64,000 nt of DNA from Azolla caroliniana (GCA_043228905.1 JBHGNT010000002.1:18042001-18106000); one strand, 5' to 3'. Shown: positions 8,725 to 20,114, numbered from the stretch's first letter. Notes: a model not told the origin generated them from the sequence alone. Numbers and translations are program-made.

Positions 8725-9090
8725 GTATGTATGACTATTTCATCTACAATCTCATCTCAAAAAGGAAGCAAAAATTGATCTCGTTTACTTGAATCAATCA
8801 AGGATTTGAAATTGATCTTATTCTTCTTTGGAACCACAACAATAGGTGACACACACTTCAAATCATCCATATAATAAATGAAACTCTCTTGGAACAATGC
8901 TTTATGATCTTCTTTTTGCACAACCTCAAATTGTTGAAGAATTTAGGCAATTGGTACACTCTCCTTCAACTTAATGTGGTGTTTGATGCCATCTTCTTCT
9001 TCTATTTGTGAATAGACATTTATGAGTAACTTTGGAAACTTAGAAAGAAGAGAAATAAACCTTAGATACTCTTCTCCTTCATATCGTTTG
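8725..9090 (-). pseudogene. Element D: start of reverse transcriptase
   Basis: Minus-strand reading gives E-D-G-I-K-H-H-I-K-L-K-E, then V-S-P-I-V-V-V-P-K-K-N and S-K-R-D-Q-F-L-L-P-F-x-D-E-I-V-D-E-I. The relatives I recall read H-H-I-x-L-x-x-G, V-S-P-V-V-V-x-P-K-K and K-R-D-H-Y-P-L-P-F-x-D-E-I-L-D. One stop sits in P-F-x-D. The RT palm with the catalytic aspartates is not found further left. Confidence 0.6.
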
Positions 9091-9134
9091 AAATCATCTT
9101 CTCTTTTTCCTCCAAGGTGACAATACTTTTCTCT

Positions 9135-9700
9135 TCAATGACTTCTTTTTCCTTCGTAGACACCACGTGGAATGATTTGTTCTCCCTTATCCTCTATAGC
9201 TCCCAAACAAGAACCCAAACCCTCGTCAACCATGTTTGAGGACTTTTGACAAATAGGATTTCCAATCTTACTCACTGTGGCATTGCATGAAGGACCAATT
9301 CTAATACCACTATTTACTAATGCATCCTTAATTAAAAGAGCTTTCATGATTACCGAAATAACGGGTTGAATATCCTTTCGTTCCTACACTCATACAACTC
9401 CCGCATAATGCACTGTTTTGGTACTTTGACGTATACTCGCTAGTCATCCCCATTCCTTCTGTATTTTTGGAGAGAGTTGAAGAAGTTGCGGCCAAGTGAT
9501 CCAGGTTCCATTAGTAATCAACTCTTGCTTGAGGCTGAAAGGCTCCACTCCTTTCTCCATAGGCATGTCCTCCATATTGATCTTTCTCCTTGAAGGACGT
9601 CTTTTTGAAGGATTCTCCATCTTAGACTCAGCTTTTTTCTTTATTTGAGGGTTACTTGACTCACCCCCCACCTCTTTGCCATTATGGTTTGCTCAAGTTC
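9135..9700 (-). pseudogene. Element D: gag-pol linker and protease region
   Basis: The frame at 9671-9444 holds a basic stretch and F-S-L-K-Q-E-L-I-T-N-G-T-W-I-T-W, then L-L-Q-L-S-P-K-I-Q-K-E-W. This is the conserved linker before the protease in this gypsy group. The frame at 9347-9135 (A-L-V-N-S-G-I-R-I-G-P-S-C-N-A-T-V) follows where protease should lie, but I see no D-S/T-G motif. Confidence 0.5.
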
Positions 9701-9899
9701 TCTTGATTGAACCAACATCACAATCATCGTCAGTATCATACATAAAATCAAGAAGAGTTACATTGGGTGGTATTGTTGGAACTTAAGCCATTGACAACGG
9801 TCCTCCGTCACTAGAAACTTGATTATTGTTATTTGCATGGTTGTTAAGTGAATTTGAACCTCTATGAACTTGATAGATACCTCTTCCTAAACCTCCTTG

Positions 9900-10125
9900 T
9901 CATCTCGAAGGACACTGTGTAGCAATATGGCCTTCAACACCACAAAAATAACAAACTAGGACTCGTTTTTCTTGTGGCACCTCTCGAACTTGGTTGGTGT
10001 TGACACAAGCTTGCATTTGCCAAAATTGATTTGTTAGCTCGTCAAGTTGTCGATTTAGTTGTTTGGGGAAACTTCCATCTATTCTTGAATGATCTACATC
10101 TTGCATCATTGGTATACTAGCTTGG
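9900..10125 (-). pseudogene. Element D: CCHC zinc-knuckle segment
   Basis: A short frame with L-N-R-Q-L-D-E-L-T-N-Q-F-W and a nucleocapsid knuckle C-Y-F-C-G-V-E-G-H-I-A-T-Q-C. It is one of three Cys/His clusters along the D reading path (with about 10690 and 11090), so sequences from more than one gag may be juxtaposed here. Confidence 0.5.
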
Positions 10126-10639
10126 TTAGTTATATTAGAATTAAAGATGTTTGGAAAAACCTAACCTCCATCTTAAACCACTCGTTCTCTATGCCTCATC
10201 GTAGAAGGATCCATGTTGACCAAAGCTCTTTGAATACCCTCTCATACTCAGAATAATCCATCATTGTTGACATACATTATCGTGCCTTTTGGTGCCGGAT
10301 CATTGCATGAGTCGGGTGGGAACCACCAGGGTTTTGGACTAGGAGGAGGAAGAATTTGAGACGAGTTTACTTATGAATATAAATAAATTATAAGAAAGAG
10401 AGGTTGAAACTTGCGAATCCCACAAGTATATTGTATTAGATTAATCAATATTAAGATGGTGCCAATCCATTTCTTTTTCTCCAGGCAATTAGGTACCAAG
10501 TGTTCTTTACCACACCCCGAGCATGATGCATCCCGTTGAACCACTCAATGAGGTCCTATGACTGTTGGTTGAGACTTTGTATTCCTGCTTCCGGTGGGGC
10601 GTATCGTGGTCGTTGTGCCATCTTGTTGTAGTACTCATG

Positions 10640-11343
10640 TTTAGTTGGGCACTCGCTAACCATGTGTGGCCCTTGGCAATTGAAACATTTCAATTATGGC
10701 CGTCTTAAACCATTGTTATTTCAATACCCCATCGGTGGGCCCCTCTGTTCTCCTCATAAGACATAGACTGGTATGGGTCTTCATATTCTCAGGGAACCCC
10801 CCCCCCCCCCAAAACCTGAGCTTGATTATCAGTGGCGTATTCTAGTTCAGTGAGGCGAGCTCCAATGCAAGGTAGTCAGGATTCCTGGGGAAGTATTGCG
10901 GGTAGTTGTGGGCGGCTAAGCGGTGAGCATGATTGTGGGTGCTCGACCACTTGTGTTTGGCCATATCTTCCATTTGGGGCTTGCCAACAGTTCTCTTGAG
11001 AGTGCATCACGAAGGCTTTGCACCACTTACAATATTGACACAGTCGTTGGTGGAGGAGAGGGCACTCATGCCCGATGTGATGGCCATGGCACGTTACGCA
11101 ACTTACATTTTCTATTTGGGCATATGCTTGGGGTCTCTCTATACTGGGTGTTGTCAGCGGTGTGGGTGGAGTGGGTTTCGAGGTCTTCTCATGGTTATTC
11201 GTAGGTGCTTGTGTGGGTATCTGCAACCCACTCATTGAATCTTCACAAGCTTCCACGAATGACCGACACATCAATTTGTCATCTGACAGTTTATCGCTCA
11301 GGCTACATTGATGGTGAAGGCTTTTTTGTGCGGTAGATATAAT
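10640..11343 (-). pseudogene. gag: Element D: gag C-terminal half
   Basis: The frame at 11274-10876 continues D's gag across the B insertion. It starts S-F-V-E-A-C-E-D-S-M, is followed by a Pro/Thr-rich linker, and then has an unusual cluster C-V-T-C-H-G-H-H-I-G-H-E-C and C-K-W-C-K-A-F-V-M-H-S-Q-E-N-C, where the second has five instead of four residues before His. A further knuckle C-F-N-C-Q-G-P-H-M-V-S-E-C lies near 10690. A homopolymer of C's (about 10798-10811) interrupts the frame. Confidence 0.55.
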
Positions 11344-11786
11344 TGTGAATGTTAACGTGCGGAAGCGTTAGACAGAACCGGCTCAGCCGCATAGAAACTG
11401 AGAATAAGATAAGGGTTTAATGGAGAAGCTTAATACATAGAGAGTATAGGCGTGGGAGAGACAAAGAGAGAGCAAAATGTAAACATAGATTCAAAATAAT
11501 AAAAACACTCTGTGACTCTGTACATACAACATGCTAAACAACACTATTTATACAAGTCCTCAAAGGGACTGACAGAAGTACTATGTACTTCAATGCTCAT
11601 ACAAGCAACTAACATTAACTACGAGACAATGATTACCTAGTAGTCTAGGCTATTCCTAGGCTTCCGGTTCGAGCTCGGATCCGACTCTCCTATCTGTCTC
11701 CTCGATCCGTCCGGTTGTTTCCGGATACCGATCCGGCTCAGGCTTATCCAGCCGATCCGGATCCGGTTGAGCTTGCTCGCTCAACA
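11344..11786 (-). repeat. B 3' LTR (443 bp)
   Basis: The minus strand starts TGTTGAGCGAGCAAGC and ends CATTCACA. It is nearly the same as the 5' LTR at 29621-30088, which is 25 bp longer through a local duplication-like segment. Several substitutions between the two mark B as older than A, C and J. Confidence 0.9.
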
Positions 11787-12463
11787 CTCCCCCTCAAGCT
11801 AAACTTGAGGTCAGATCGTGATGTTAGTGTCCGTGGCAGCCGGCTCCTTTTGGTGTCGCTCCGCCTTGCTCGCGCTCCTCGTCCGGTCCAGTTCTGTTTG
11901 CCGCGACCCTTCTGGTTCTGCGCACGTCGACCTCCTCAGCCGGCTTGTCTGCTCAATAGGCCCATCTCAACTCCCTCGCTGCTACGACTCTGACGCTTGT
12001 CAACCCATCGGTTCCTCCATGTTGATGTCGACTTCCGCTACCTTCTCGTCTGGTTGGTCTTTAGTTGATTCGACTTCTCCGAATCTTGAACCGAATTGGT
12101 TTCCTCTGATTCCTTCTAGCTCTTGTCCGAATCGGTCACTCCCGATTCATTCCGGTTCTTGTCTGAGTCGGTGTTCTCCAACTCGTCTCCCGGTTTCAGG
12201 CCCTTCACCACATCAGACCACGTTCGGGTCTGGGCCTTCTCCTTCCAATCGGCTCTATCCTTCTTGACTTTGCCATCGCTGCCGCTCGTTCCGACTTGTT
12301 TGGATGTGCCGACTTCTTCTGTTGACTCAGCTTCCTTTTTCTACTTATCTCTCCCTTTGTTGGTTCTTCCTTTTCCGGTTCCTTGTCCAGTGACGTCAAC
12401 AGTTTCTTTGCCTTTGCCTGTTATGGCACCGGTTTCTTTGGCTTTGCCCGTTCTCCCCCTCAA
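11787..12463 (-). other. B 3' spacer between two polypurine tracts
   Basis: TTGAGGGGGAG occurs twice on the minus strand. One copy is right after the end of pol (12463-12453). The other directly touches the 3' LTR (11797-11787). Between them lies about 655 bp of GC-rich, non-coding sequence with repetitive GGCCGA/GAAG-type text. The reading frames here are not conserved with A. Only the LTR-adjacent copy is needed to prime plus-strand DNA. Confidence 0.65.
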
Positions 12464-13238
12464 GTGCGGCATGTCGAGATGCTAAACACCAAGCATTTCG
12501 GTGAAGTGCTACAACTTGTCCGATCCAAGTAGTTTGGTGAAGATGTCGGCAACCTACCGATCCGTCTAAACATACCAAAGTTCAACTTCACTGCTCAGGA
12601 CCCGCTCGTGATAATACACTTCTATGTGCTTTGTTCGAGCATGGAATACGAGGTTCTTGGCGGGCTGAATGTTCCTCATGTTGTCACAGTAGAGCAGGAT
12701 TGGGGTCGGTACCCCGAACCGAAGGTCACGCAGCAGTCGCCGAAGCCAGATGGCTTCACAGGTGGCAATGGTAGTGCCCCGGTTCTCAACCTCAGTGCTC
12801 AACAGAGCCACTGTTGGCTGCTTTTTGCTGCTCCATGCCACAACCGCGCTACCGCTACCAAGAGAAAACATGTAACCGGAGGTGGATCGGCGATCCGATG
12901 CATCACCAGCCTAGTCGGCATCTGTGTATCTAACTAGCTCTTAAGTTATACTTTTGCCGATATAATAGTCCCCGGTCCTTTGTGCCGCTCACATACCACA
13001 ATATTCGATGTGTGCACTGAAGGTGCTCCACAGTTGGCTTCTGCATGAATGGGTTGATCAAATCGATCGGATAACTGATGTCAGGTCGGGTGATTGTCAA
13101 GTATATCAGGCCTCCGACTATTTGTCGGAACCATTTCTCATCATAGGTCGGTTTGGACTTGGGATAGAGCTTCTGGTTCCGGTCTAGGGGTGTGGAGACA
13201 GGTCGGCATTTTGTCATGCCAAACTTGTACAGGATATT
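12464..13238 (-). pseudogene. B RT C-terminus and RNase H
   Basis: This reads C-R-P-V-S-T-P-L-D, then F-R-Q-I-V-G-G-L-I-Y-L-T-I-T-R-P-D-I-S-Y-P and I-L-W-Y-V-S-G-T-K-D-R-G-L-L-Y. RNase H follows with T-V-A-L-L-S-T-E and H-A-R-T-K-H-I-E-V. Compared with A there are several stops and shifts (for example S-T-E-V-E-N for S-T-E-A-E-Y). Upstream it continues at 18915 after the A insertion. Confidence 0.8.
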
Positions 13239-13625
13239 TGTTGAGAGACAAGCTCAACATCGGCCGAATCGGCTGAAGAAGCCGAGGACCCGATCGGTTG
13301 GGACTGATCGGTTAGGCCGAGTGCGTAAACCGGGAGGTCATTAGGAAAGATATTCCGTGAGGAATATATTTGGGAGTTAGTGTAGGAGCTCTTGATGAGC
13401 ATTGAAGTACTGTCAGTACTTCGGTCAGTCCTTTTAGGACTTGTATAAAAGTGCTTACTGAGCACGTCTTATGTACAGACTGAGTATTATTATTGAATAT
13501 AGAGTTTTCTGTGTTTCTCTCTCTGTCTCTCCCGCGTATACCGTGTAAGCCTAAGCTCTCCATTGAACCTGAGTTTCCTTCCTCTGTTCTGTCTTCATAC
13601 CTACTTCCGCACGCTACTTTTTACA
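13239..13625 (+). repeat. A 5' LTR
   Basis: It runs TGTTGAGAGACAAG to CTTTTTACA. It holds a TATA-like TATAAAAG near 13444 and is directly followed by the PBS. Confidence 0.95.
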
Positions 13626-13637
13626 TGGTATCAGAGC
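13626..13637 (+). promoter_or_regulatory. A primer binding site (initiator tRNA-Met)
   Basis: TGGTATCAGAGC immediately follows the LTR. This is the standard plant copia PBS, complementary to the 3' end of initiator tRNA-Met. Confidence 0.95.
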
Positions 13638-13697
13638 GCGAGGGTTGAGAACCTCTCTGCAGCCGACACGGCTTGACAAAGAAGAACAAGAAGAACG

Positions 13698-14650
13698 ATG
13701 GATAGAGGCATGGCGAGCTCCCTTCCAACAGAGAAGCTCGACAGAACCAACTACGCGTCTTGGTCCTACAAGATGCACAAGTACCTGCTCGGGCACGGCT
13801 ACTGGAGTTATGTCGAAGGAGCTAATGACGCGGCACCTGAATCGACACACAGAGACTTCCCGTCGTGGGAGCAATCGGCGAGCAGGGTACTATACTACTT
13901 CGCATCGTGTGTGGGCGAACAACTATTGAGCTATGTTCGAGATGCAAAGACGCCGAAGGGTGCGTGGGAAAATCTGAAGAAGATTTTCGCCGTGAGCACC
14001 ACAGCCAGGAAGCTTCAGCTCCGATAGGAGTTGAGCAACCTATGACAACGCGACTTGTCGGTGGCGGACTATACCTCGAAGATCAAGGATATCTGCGACT
14101 CCCTCGTATCCATAGAGGTGAACATCGAAGAGAGCGAGATGGTCCAGATCTGTCTTAGAGGTTTGGCATCGAAGTTCGGAGCGTTCCGAACGGCTGTGTG
14201 TACCCGGGAGAATACGTCATCCTTTTTCGACTTACAGTCGATGCTCCTGGTAGAGGAGAACCACGCGGGTGCGTCTACAAGCACACACACCGACAACTGA
14301 ATGTTGTACACGGAGGGAGATAGGCCCCGTGGACGTGGAGGATGAGGCGAGTCGGCACGCAATGGAGGCGACCGACGAGATCAAGAAAGAAGGCACCGAA
14401 GTGATGCCGACAGTAACTCCGGACCCTCCGGAAACAGGGGGAGTCGAAGCGATGAGAACCGGCAAGGGAAGTCCATCGTGGAGTGTTGATACTGTGGCAA
14501 GAAAGGACACAGGGAAAGTGAGTGCTGGAAGAAGTGCGCCGATTCGGAGAGAATTGGTTCCAGGATTAGCTCCAGACATACCGACAAGGGAAATCGGCAG
14601 CAATCGCACTATGTTGAAGACTCCGGGAGAGCCGGAGAAGGGTCTGTCTT
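13698..14650 (+). pseudogene. gag: A gag
   Basis: The ATG at 13698 begins M-D-R-G-M-A-S-S-L-P-T-E-K-L-D. The UBN2-type gag core runs through W-S-Y-K-M-H-K-Y-L-L-G-H-G-Y-W and A-K-T-P-K-G-A-W-E-N-L-K-K. Stops at about 14025 (TAG), 14043, 14298, 14343 and 14488 (TGA) fall at Q or R positions judged from K and E. The last lies inside the zinc knuckle (C-x-Y-C-G-K-K-G-H-R-E-S-E-C). All are single C-to-T changes from CAG or CGA. The frame otherwise runs straight into protease. Confidence 0.85.
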
Positions 14651-14914
14651 CGTGACGAGATACGAAGCAAACTCAATGAAACAGAGCACCCCGAGACCGA
14701 ACGAGGTGTGGTACGTAGACTCTGGCGCGTCAAACCACATGACGAGCCATAAGGAGTGGTTCTCGTACCTTGAAAAACCGATACAACCTGGAGTAGTCAC
14801 AACAGGAGACGACACTCCGCATCCGATCGCGAATGTCGGAGAAGTTCCCCTTAGCCATGTCGGGCAGAAAGGGAAACTCAAGAACGTGCTACACGTTCCG
14901 ACAATCACGAAAAC
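14651..14914 (+). pseudogene. A protease
   Basis: V-W-Y-V-D-S-G-A-S-N-H-M-T-S (active-site D-S-G) is followed by V-G-E-V-P-L-S-H-V and V-L-H-V-P-T-I-T-K. The frame shifts at about 14908: four A's stand where five are expected for T-K-N-L-V-S, so the downstream polyprotein is in another frame. Confidence 0.85.
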
Positions 14915-17098
14915 TTGGTCTCGGTCGGACAGATCGTCGACCAAGGGATGGAGGTTCGGTTTACACACCTTGGGTGCTTCATTGAGGAAGAAGGCCGTGT
15001 GATCGCGCAAGGGCGCAGAGACGGGAGGATGTTCATCCTCGACTCCACTGACGGCGGCACCGCAATGTTCGCGAAGGGACAAAAAGCCAAGTCGGACATC
15101 GACTTGTGGCACAAGTGGATAGGCCACGTCAACTACCAGCGGCTTCAAGATCTGCAATCGAAACAGGTAGTGTTCGGATTGCCCAAGATTAGTGGCCGAA
15201 AGGCACAAATTTGTGAAGCCTGTCAGCTCGAGAAGCAACACCGACTTCCCTTCCCCAACGAGCGAAACCAGAGCCGGAACAAGCTCGACCTTATACACTC
15301 GGATGTGTGGGGACCGGCACAAAACGTTAGTCTTGGCGGGAGCCGATACTTCATCTCCTTCATCGACGACCACACGCGGCACACGTGGATCTACCTCATT
15401 GAGAGGAAGAGCGAAGTCTTCGACTGTTTCCGGGACCTCAAAGGGTTTGTGGAAATGGAAACGGGACGAAAGATCAAGTGCCTGCGGTTGGATGGCGGGA
15501 AAGAGTACTTTTCCGGTCAATTCAACGGTTATCTACAACAAATGGGAATTCGCCGCGAATTCAGTTGTAGATACACGCCAGAGCAGAACGGCGTGGCCGA
15601 GAGGAAGAACTGGTCGATTGTGGAAGCGGCACGGGCAATGCTGGAGGAGAAGAGCTTGCCCAAGTTCTATTGGGCCGAGGCGGTGAGGACCGCGGTATAC
15701 ATCCAGAACCGGATCGGAGACAAAGTGTCGGCGCACGAGCTATATTTCGGAACGAAGCCGAACTTGCGACACTTGAGGGTGTTCGGTAGCATTGCATATG
15801 TGCATGTACCGAAGGAGAAAAGGAGGAAGTTGGACGCAAAGGCCGAGAAATGCATCTTGGTCGGTTACTCGGACGAGCAGAAGGGTTATAAGTGCTATAA
15901 CCCTCGCACCAAACAAGCGCGTGTTAGCCGTGACGTTGTGGTTGACGAGTCTGCGTCCTGGTACAAGCCCTCGACTCCAAACCCCGAGTCCAATCCGTGT
16001 TTTGACGATGAGGTCAGCGAGGCCGAGATGCCTCCGGATGAGCCCGAAATCGAGACCCGCGAAGAGAGTCTGATTTCACTCCGGTTAAGTGGACCGATTG
16101 GACGACTGAGTTGGTATGATCAATCCGATGAAGAGGCGGCGAGTAGTGGAGACTCGGCCGTGCATTCCCCGCGCAGGAAGTCGAGGAGATGGCTTACGCG
16201 CAAAGAGAAAGGGAAGAAGAAGGTGTCGGATTCCGGCACGGAAAGGAACGAGTCAGACCGACGCGAGTCCGACTCCGAGGGAATCGGTGACAGGTCTTTA
16301 AAGATGAAGACCGCGTCGACCGAGAAGGCCTCGACATCGGCTAATGTGAGATTATGCCGATCTACCCGCCAAAAGAACCCAGTTGTGCGGTTCGGATACA
16401 ACGAGTACATGGCGCATCATTATGCGTACATGACCCGTGTAGCGGAAGTGTGTGAGCCAGAGAGCTACGTAGAAGCAGCTAAAGACGCGAATTGGCGTGC
16501 CGCGATGGAGGAAGAGATGCACAAATTGGCAAGGAACGAGACCTGGGACCTGGTTGACGCACCGAAGGGTGTGAAGCCGATCGGGTGTAGGTGGGTGTAC
16601 AAGGTCAAGTACAACACCGATGGCTCGGTCAACCGGTACAAGGCTCGACTAGTGGCAAAGGGCTACGCGCAGAAACACGGCATCGACTACGATGAGACGT
16701 TTGCGTCGGTCGTGAAAATGACGACCATCCATGTTTTGCTGGCAGTAGTTGCGGCGAAGGGGTGGCACTTACATCAAATGGATGTAAAGAATGCGTTCTT
16801 GCAAGGTGACCTTGAGGAACAGGTGTACATGGTACAACCCCCTGGATTTCACTCCGGAACAAACTCCTCGGCAGTATGCCGACTGAAGAAGTCTCTTTAC
16901 GGACTGAAGCAAGCCCTGCGTGCCTGGAACGCGAAGATCACACAACAACTGCGTCGGATGGGCTTCGTCACGTCAAAATCAGACTCTTACCTGTTCATCC
17001 GGAAAGGTCAACTCGGACCGGTTAGTATTCTACTATATGTTGATGACTTGGTCATCACCAACGCTGACCTAGGTGAAATCGACCGCGTGAAGCACTAG
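14915..17098 (+). pseudogene. pol: A integrase, linker and reverse transcriptase
   Basis: A 728-codon open run. The integrase zinc finger is H-K-W-I-G-H with C-E-A-C (about 15110-15225). The core has D in H-S-D-V-W-G-P, D in L-D-G-G-K-E-Y-F and E in N-G-V-A-E-R-K-N. An acidic/serine-rich linker (about 15990-16350) precedes RT. The RT has R-L-V-A-K-G-Y-A-Q, Q-M-D-V-K-N-A-F-L-Q-G-D and catalytic Y-V-D-D near 17038. It ends at a TAG (17096-17098) where relatives read K-x-Q-L. All catalytic residues are present. Confidence 0.92.
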
Positions 17099-18025
17099 CT
17101 TGCGGCATTGTTCAACATGAAGGATCTGGGGGACCTTCATTACTTCCTCGGGATCGAAGTGATCCGTACCCCCGAAGGCATATTGATCAGCCAACGTCAT
17201 TACGTGTTGAGTATGCTATTCAAATTCGGGATGGCCGACTGTAAGTCCGTCTCGACTCCTCTGGACAGAACCGTCAAGCTTCGTCCCGATACAGGAAAGG
17301 TATGCGACCCGACGAGCTTCCGACAAATTGTCGGAAGCCTCATATACTTGACCATCACCCGACCTGACCTCAGTTATCCGGTCAGGGTGATCAGTGAGTT
17401 CATGGCGCGACCTACCAAGGAGCACATTCAGTGTGCGCAACACATACTTCGGTATGTCAATGGCACTAAGTACCGGGGATTGCTATATCGGACCGGTGCG
17501 GCCGCGTAGTTAGTTGGCTACACCGATGCTGATTGCGCTGGCAACGCTGCCGATCGCCGATCCACGTCCGGATACGCGTTCTCCCTCGGGAGTGCCGCGA
17601 TCGCGTGGAGCAGTAAGAAGCAGCTGACAGTTGCACTGTCGAGCACCGAAGCTGAGTACCGAGGAGCGGCTGTCGCGACATGCGAAGCCATATGGTTGAA
17701 GCGGCTACTTAAGGACCTGCAAGTGGAGGTGTCAGATCCGACGACGATCTACTGCGACAACCTCAGCAGCATCCAGCTCGCGAAAAACCCCGTTTTCCAC
17801 GCACGGACCAAGCACATTGAGGTGCACTACCATTTCGTCCGTGAGCGTGTCCTTTCCGGTGAAGTCGAACTTCAGTACGTTCCGACGGATCGGCAGGTTG
17901 CCGACATCTTCACCAAGCCTCTTGGTCTGGACAAGTTGCGGCAATTCTCAGGTGCGCTCGGATTGCGTCACCTCGACGTGCCAAACTTGAGGGGGAGAAA
18001 AGTCCCGAACGACCAAGCAAGGTAG
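17099..18025 (+). pseudogene. A RT C-terminus and RNase H
   Basis: The same frame as the RT continues beyond the TAG: M-K-D-L-G-D-L-H-Y-F-L-G-I-E, then I-V-G-S-L-I-Y-L-T. A second TAG lies at 17507-17509. RNase H follows with [18 protein letters not shown] and C-D-N-L-S-S. It ends D-I-F-T-K-P-L and L-R-G, with the first polypurine tract overlapping the L-R-G codons. Confidence 0.88.
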
Positions 18026-18527
18026 TAGGAAAGGAGCGGAGACCGCGACACCACCGAGTCGGTTGCCCGGTTGTCGAGTTCGACTTCGGATCGGCTGAAG
18101 AAGCCGAGGGCGGACCCACGGAAGAGTCCGAAAGGGACAGAAGGGGAGCAGCCGAAGGAAAGAACCAAAGCCAACCACGCATAGGGGAGACGACGCCATC
18201 GAGGGCAAGAAGACCGAAGACGAGTTGGAGAAAGCCAACTCGGACGAGAGCAAAAACCGATCGGAGGTAGCCAAGTCAGTTCGGATGTTTGATTCTGAGA
18301 CGTTGAATCAACCGAGGCCCAAGCGGAAGAAAAGGCAACAAGAGAAGCGTCAACACCGCAACAGTAGAAGAGCTGATAAGGGCCGCATGAGCAGACAAGC
18401 TGACCGGAAGGGTCGAAGCGCGCAGAGTCGAACAGGTCGAGGAGCGCGAGCGAGGCGTGAAGCCAGGAGGAACCGGAGCTGTGAGCCCGAGGATCCCAAA
18501 GAGCCTCGAGTTGAGCTTGAGGGGGAG
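17987..18527 (+). other. A doubled polypurine tract and 519-bp spacer
   Basis: TTGAGGGGGAG occurs at 17987-17997 (inside the last pol codons) and again at 18517-18527, touching the 3' LTR. The 519-bp spacer is GC-rich and encodes only a basic, low-complexity frame (18225-18533), which I do not regard as a gene. The same double arrangement exists in B and K. Confidence 0.7.
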
Positions 18528-18914
18528 TGTTGAGAGACAAGCTCAACATCGGCCGGATCAGCTGAAGAAGCTGAGGACCGGATCGGTTGGGACCGATCGG
18601 TTAGGCCAAGTGCGTAAACCGGGAGGTCGTTAGGAAAGATATTCCGTGAGGAATATATTTGGGAGTTAGTGTAGGAGCTCTTGATGAGCATTGAAGTACT
18701 GTCAGTACTTCGGTCAGTCCTTTTAGGACTTGTATAAAAGTGCTTACTGAGCACATCTTATGTATAGACTGAGTATTATTATTGAATATAGAGTTTTCTG
18801 TGTTTCTCTCTCTGTCTCTCCCGCGTATACCGTGTAAGCCTAAGCTCTCCATTGAACCTGAGTTTCCTTCCTCTGTTCTCTCTTCATACCTGCTTCCGCA
18901 CGCTACTTTTTACA
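18528..18914 (+). repeat. A 3' LTR
   Basis: A 387-bp copy of the 5' LTR. It is followed by the second ATATT target duplication. Confidence 0.95.
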
Positions 18915-19346
18915 ATATTCAACACATAGTGTCGTTGTGAGAGCAATATGCAGTCGGGGGTTCGGATCACCTAGATCCTAAGTAAATAATGAAGGCCCCC
19001 AGGTCCTTCATCTCAAATGCGTCTGACAGTTGAGCCTTGACATGACTGATTTCATTGAGTCCGGGTACGGTGATGACTAAATCATCTACATAAAGTAAGA
19101 TACAAACCGAACCATCCAGACCTTGCTGGATGAACAACGATGAATCGGATTTAGAGGTCCCAAACCCCATCTTACGCAACAGGTGCGTGATCTTCGCATT
19201 CCAAGCTTGGGGGGATTGTTTCAAACCATAAAGCGACTTCTTAAGACGACACACCGCCGACTTGTTCATCTCCGACTGAAAACCGAGAGGTTGGATCAAA
19301 GAAACCTGTTCTTCAAGGTCGCCTTGAAGAAACACATTCTTCACGT
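18915..19346 (-). pseudogene. B reverse transcriptase, central part
   Basis: Minus strand reads K-N-V-F-L-Q-G-D-L-E-E-Q-V, then C-R-L-K-K-S-L-Y-G-L-K-Q-S-P and catalytic L-L-Y-V-D-D-L-V-I, and ends M-K-D-L-G. It is bounded on one side by A (TSD ATATT) and on the other by C, which entered the codons for M-D-V-K-N. A stop follows L-G-S-R near 18967. Confidence 0.85.
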
Positions 19347-20042
19347 TGTCGGGGTTGCTACGCCCTTGCGTGCAGAAAGGAGGAGGGACCACGGGGGTCT
19401 CGGACCGAAGAGCAAGAGAGAGAGAGGAGTAAGAGAGAGAGACCCGATTACACAGAACCGAAGATTGCACAGGGACACGGCCCAACAAACAGAGATCACA
19501 GATAAACGCCGACGCAAATGGACGCAACAACGAAAGATATGTGCTTATGAATGCAAGAAAATAACAGACTAAAGTATTACAACCCACGGTGGGGCACGAA
19601 ATAGATACTAGCGAAACGAACAGGGCGGCGAACAGATGCCGACCCCTGTATGTCGCGACGCACAGAAAGGGAAAACAGGTCGGAGGAGCTGCAGGACGCA
19701 CTCGGGGCGTTCCACGGAACAGCGCAAGCCTCCTCCAAACCTGCACAGGTACGCGATGGAGCAGAAGACAGAGAAAGCGGGAGTGAGAGCGAAGCCCCGA
19801 AATCGGTTCGGCAGCACTTCGTCCTCTCCGTGCGAGATACCCCACTTCTATTCTCCCTCTTCCTTTTATAGCCCGTCAAGAGGCCGTTTGGCATTAACTG
19901 CATACCAACCGAATCTACCCACCTAGGATCCTCGTATGTACCTACTTCGTCCTTAGGTACTTCTTGGCGCTCGTGTGTGTGTAGAGCCGTTTACCACGCC
20001 TTGTTCCTCCGATTCCCCTTGTGGGCGGTTTTCTTCACGACA
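19347..20042 (-). repeat. C 3' LTR (696 bp)
   Basis: It carries the extra 17-bp GA block near 19420-19437. A TATA-like CTATAAAAG lies at about 19865-19873 on the minus strand. Confidence 0.93.
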
Positions 20043-20056
20043 TCCGCCCCCACCTA
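20043..20056 (-). promoter_or_regulatory. C polypurine tract
   Basis: AGGTGGGGGCGGA on the minus strand directly precedes the 3' LTR. It is the expected primer for plus-strand DNA synthesis. Confidence 0.75.
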
Positions 20057-20114
20057 ACCGCGCATCCACCGGCATGCGCCAAATTAAGTTGGCACGGAGA
20101 AAACCGGCCCGCCT

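Larger units (their letters stand above)
13239..18914 (+). mobile_element. Copia element A, complete with LTRs (5,676 bp)
   Basis: Two 387-bp LTRs (13239-13625 and 18528-18914), TSD ATATT on both sides (13234-13238 and 18915-18919), an initiator-Met PBS and a full gag-protease-integrase-RT-RNase H polyprotein. I count about 11 LTR differences, mostly transitions at CG-type sites, so it is moderately young. It is inserted in the RT-RNase H region of B in opposite orientation. A single-base deletion and several stops inactivate it. Confidence 0.95.

Noticed and set aside
18225-18533. A basic 102-codon protein in A's spacer
   Set aside because: Low-complexity Arg/Lys-rich text, not matched in the spacers of B or K, and ending in the polypurine tract.
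18967-19845. A single 292-codon minus frame joining LTR sequence to copia RT
   Set aside because: It is a chance fusion of the C 3' LTR with B's interrupted RT across the insertion border, not a gene.
19577-19926. Frames inside the C LTRs, identical at 25986-26335
   Set aside because: They repeat only because the LTRs repeat. There is no recognisable domain, and they lie over the promoter and leader.
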